DNA from: Ceriagrion tenellum
Lineage: Eukaryota; Arthropoda; Insecta; Odonata; Coenagrionidae
Direction of reading: 5' to 3'
Length of the DNA: 64,000 nt
Assembly (NCBI GenBank): GCA_963169105.1
Contig: OY720634.1
Coordinates: forward strand, 115,356,430 to 115,420,429
Under the pieces are notes generated by a model. The model saw nothing but the letters and a program-made list of their open reading frames with translations. It searched no databases and was not told the origin of the DNA. The position numbers were made by a program, and so were the translations under genes. This document shows positions 61,601 to 64,000 of this stretch, one piece after another. Numbering within the stretch: position 1 is the first letter of the stretch; every line of letters starts with the position of its first letter.

Positions 61601-63809
61601 TCACATACCAGATTTGTGGAATTCAGTCAGAATTCTGGGCCATAAATGTGTTCCTCCACTGACCCTAAGACATGATGATGGGATCTCTATCTTACTCTGA
61701 CATTTATAACACTCAGAAGTTTCAGTTGCACCAGGTGATAGTAGATATTTGGGTCTCATTTTTATGATGCAATAATGTTCCCACTTTAAATCCCCCAATA
61801 TTCAAACCATATCCATAAATACGCTCATGATGTGGTAAGTGGTCACATACGAGTGTGCACCCAACATAAAGATAAAGGTATGTATACAAAGGAAGTGCTT
61901 AAAAATAATACAGATACATCAGAGTTGCATACACTTAAGTTTTGGATAAATATTCATTTACACTATTGTAGCTCTCATTGACCAGGTATGCAAATAACCT
62001 TTTCTTGACTAGAGGAATTCTTTGTTCATTTTTTAAACAATTGGGTAGATTATTGAACAATTTTGTGCACATTAATGTTGCCCCTTGTGGTACCATGGAC
62101 AGGTTTGTTGTTTTCACGTTTCAAGAAAATATAAAAGAGGAAATACATACATATCAATACAATACTAAAACATTACAATGTGATGGCACAGAACTTATGA
62201 AATCAGGTATTCATTGATACTTTAAAAACACTTTTCAACAAGATATGTGAACAGCAGTTTTTTAAACAGGTATGTTCTCTTCATTTTTCAAGAATGTAGG
62301 TAAGTGATCATTCAGTTTTGTACACATTGCACGGGGGTCCTTTGGAGGTATTAGTAAAAATTTTTTGGGTCACATGTAGGTCATAACATCTTCTGGTGTT
62401 ATAGGCATGTATACTATGATTACTATGATTTTTTGCATGGTCACCTAAGTGATGCTTTGCATAAATTACAGTGATATTTTTTAAATAATGAAAACACCAT
62501 GTATCTTGGGAGAAGAGCATAGTATATACCATATATACAATACCATATGATATTCTAGAATAGAACACGCCATAGTATAGTGTCATCAACACATTTACAC
62601 TTACAGTATGTTTTAAGATGGACAACAAATAAAAAACAGTATTTAGTTTTTTACATTAAAAGTCAATATGTGCAGCCCACTTTAAATTTGACTCAACATG
62701 GATTCCAAGGAATTTTAAATAATTTACAGTGCTAAGATCACTGTCTACATATGGATGAGAGTTGCTGTAAAATTGACTTTGCCTAATTGAGAAGACTGAA
62801 ACTTGTGTTTTTTCAACACTTAGGATTAAGTTATTACTCGTGCACCATTAAGAAAAATTCTCTAACAGTGGTTTGTGAGAACTGAGTAGCTGGCAGATTT
62901 TAAGCTATCTGGGACTAGCCACGCAGTTCCACTTTTATGGAGTCACCCACAATGCACAATTGCAAAATTCCTGGTCAAGGCGGATGATTTTTTTCTCTGT
63001 GGAATTTTGCACAACTGAGTAGCTCATGTACAGTCTTGCAAGACATTAAAACACTCACATCGTCAGCATATAATGCACATTTATTGCATGAATTTTTCAT
63101 CAGTTTGTTTGGAAGGTCATTGATAAATATTAAAAAGAGCAGTGGACCTAATACTGACCAAGGGTCACAATGCAAAAACGCAACCTTGAATTGTGAAAGC
63201 CCACATAGCCTAGTGTGCAGGGTGCCACAACAGGGAGGAAGAGGCAGCATCATAAGAAATGTAATAGGAAAACACAGGTGGGGAGGTCTGAATAATGCCA
63301 TTGCTGGGAAAAAATGTCCTCCAGCCAACCCTATCAATGATGACTTAAACTAAGTAATGTCACATTCAAACTTTTACATACCTGCGCATACAATCCAGAG
63401 CAAGTTGAATTTCCATAGGAGAAAGATCATACTGAGTGGCAAGTACTTGAACCTGCTCCAAAGTCACAGACATTCCTGATCTATCCTTGGCACTCTTACA
63501 GCTAGTAAATCGAAGACCTTAAATATTAAGAAAAAATTAATGTACATTTGCAAACACTGACGATATAAAAATAAATAACATTAATAAAGACTAAGGGAAT
63601 AAAAGTGGAAGAAATAGGAAAAAAGTAGTCATAAAGATAAGCATACATGAATATAAAGAAAATGAATAACAAAATACCTTTCATTCTGCGGCAGATTGAA
63701 GCTGCAAGGTGAAGTACCTCTACATTTTTTGGTCGAGATGATTGCACTGATTGCCTGAGTGCTTTGATAAGTTCTCCCAATGTTGGTTGAAGTGCAGCAA
63801 CATAAGGTC
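58473..63809 (-). CDS. INPP4: Inositol polyphosphate 4-phosphatase (INPP4 family), 3' part only
   Basis: Phosphoinositide phosphatase that, in the known family, removes the 4-phosphate of PI(3,4)P2 in endosomal and PI3K signalling. Three 3'-terminal exons are visible: 63809-63678, 63517-63382 and 58605-58473. They splice GT-AG in consistent phase and code for the last 132 residues or so. The middle exon holds the CX5R phosphatase loop in RFTSCKSAKDRSGMSVTLEQ. The end shows the family string CMRSEGCRREN, then RRYAFSSQQMASLPKAYRPP and PGTYG, closing with GQT and stop. INPP4A and INPP4B share this tail, so the paralogue is not decided. The N-terminal C2 domain and most of the protein lie beyond the right edge. 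The last intron (4.8 kb) hosts two transposons. Confidence 0.93.
58876..61518 (+). mobile_element. Degenerate hAT transposon (ZMYM1-like transposase) inside the INPP4 last intron
   Basis: The ends are inverted repeats: CATGGGCGTAGCTAGGG at 58876-58892 and, read on the minus strand, CATGGGTGTAGCTAGGG at 61518-61502 (16/17). The flanks are atatcagg (58868-58875) and atataagg (61519-61526), an 8-bp duplication with one mismatch, the size typical of hAT insertion. Inside, on the plus strand, are pieces of a DUF4371/ZMYM1-like transposase: GQGMPPLRGHDESS (from 59279), a DEAK string, LSVVLRYV, NLAIVHSCND near 59.9 kb and the C-terminal dimerisation region GLPISSGGCESSFS (about 60833-60875). Stops near 59594 and 60518 and frame changes near 59.88 and 60.15 kb break the frame, so it cannot make a full transposase. 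It runs antisense to the host gene. Confidence 0.93.
59279..60958 (+). pseudogene. hAT/ZMYM1-like transposase pseudogene
   Basis: Reading-frame pieces 59279-59596, 59887-60186, 60107-60520 and 60539-60958 line up in order along one hAT transposase. The first and last two share a frame, and the second lies in another frame, so at least two indels and several in-frame stops separate them. The N-terminal and C-terminal hAT motifs are both present, so the copy is decayed but nearly full length. Confidence 0.88.
61935..63340 (-). mobile_element. CR1/Jockey-like LINE reverse-transcriptase fragment in INPP4 intron
   Basis: Read on the minus strand, the RT motif SVLGPLLFLIFINDLP lies at 63110-63157 and the catalytic YADD at 63059-63070. 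They are followed by YLKFLG.H-like text near 62.7 kb, FYSRISYGI (about 62.55 kb) and a C-terminal segment LFNNLPNCLKN (about 62.05 kb). This order is that of CR1/Jockey-type LINEs. Frame breaks between segments show it is dead. The 5' part of the element (endonuclease, ORF1) is absent. It lies in the same orientation as INPP4. Confidence 0.8.
63382..63517 (-). CDS. INPP4: INPP4 catalytic exon with CKSAKDR loop
   Basis: After acceptor atttaag the exon encodes LRFTSCKSAKDRSGMSVTLE, then QVQVLATQYDLSPMEIQLAL and DCMR. It ends CGCAG|gtatgt. Cys and Arg of the CX5R motif are both present. The residue after Arg is Ser, where vertebrate INPP4 usually has Thr. Confidence 0.94.
63678..63809 (-). CDS. 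INPP4: INPP4 exon upstream of the active site (partial gene)
   Basis: After acceptor tttttcag the exon encodes PYVAALQPTLGELIKALRQS, then VQSSRPKNVEVLHLAASICR and RMK. It ends G|gtattt, splitting a Gly codon. The KNVE(V/I)L.LAA.ICRR string directly precedes the catalytic loop in the family. Confidence 0.9.
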
Positions 63810-64000
63810 CTGAAAAAGTCACGTCAAGCTTCAATGTAATTGACATTCACTGGAATAGTTTACCTAGAAACTGCAAAATATGTTTAGCTTGTCAAGCCAA
63901 CACACATATTACAGTAGATATCAACTGGCTTCTCACTAGCCAGAGAACCTGCTACAGTTAACACTACAAAGGAAATAAGACCTGTATTAACAACCTAAAT

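Noticed and set aside
1..64000. CRISPR arrays, bacterial operons or prophage
   Set aside because: Spliced animal genes, eukaryotic transposons and AT-rich introns throughout. No regularly spaced identical repeats were seen.

Overview
The window looks like chromosomal DNA of an animal, most probably an insect. It holds three spliced protein-coding genes with GT-AG introns and degenerate copies of transposons. There are no bacterial-style operons. The base composition is AT-rich. The species cannot be fixed from the sequence; a hemimetabolous insect with a fairly large genome is a guess.

Layout. Positions 1 to about 19,600 hold no recognisable host gene. This stretch is a transposon graveyard: two oppositely oriented copies of one endonuclease/reverse-transcriptase (non-LTR) element (1-1790 on +, about 9740-13330 on -), a 125-bp hAT-like MITE with a perfect 8-bp target duplication (17650-17774), tRNA-derived SINEs, several dispersed repeats and two foldback structures. 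From 23,438 to 46,133 on the minus strand lies a complete ribose-phosphate pyrophosphokinase gene (PRPS): six coding exons, 318 codons, and a 17-kb second intron. Starting 304 bp away in the opposite direction is a complete UBE2K (E2-25K) gene, 46,438-51,336 on the plus strand: five exons, 199 codons, with a catalytic UBC core and a C-terminal UBA domain. Both genes probably share a bidirectional promoter that carries ETS/GABP-like and CCAAT motifs. From 51.6 to 58.2 kb there are only transposon remnants. At the right edge is the 3' end of an inositol polyphosphate 4-phosphatase gene (INPP4 family) on the minus strand: three exons, including the CKSAKDR active-site loop. Its 5' part lies beyond position 64,000. 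Its last intron contains a degenerate ZMYM-like hAT transposon with terminal inverted repeats and a near-perfect 8-bp target duplication, and a CR1/Jockey-like LINE fragment.

Function. PRPS makes PRPP for nucleotide synthesis, UBE2K builds ubiquitin chains (K48-linked in the known family), and INPP4 removes the 4-phosphate from PI(3,4)P2. Nothing in the sequence links the three in one pathway; PRPS and UBE2K are linked only by their shared promoter.

The observations most worth a second look are: a strong candidate 3' splice site plus an in-frame upstream ATG that would give PRPS a basic N-terminal extension; a sharp CpG-poor to CpG-rich transition at about 41.3 kb inside PRPS intron 2, with a perfect 18-bp palindrome made of two opposed E2F-like sites; and the shared terminal repeats of the hAT element and the MITE. 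I did not find a clearly new multi-gene system.
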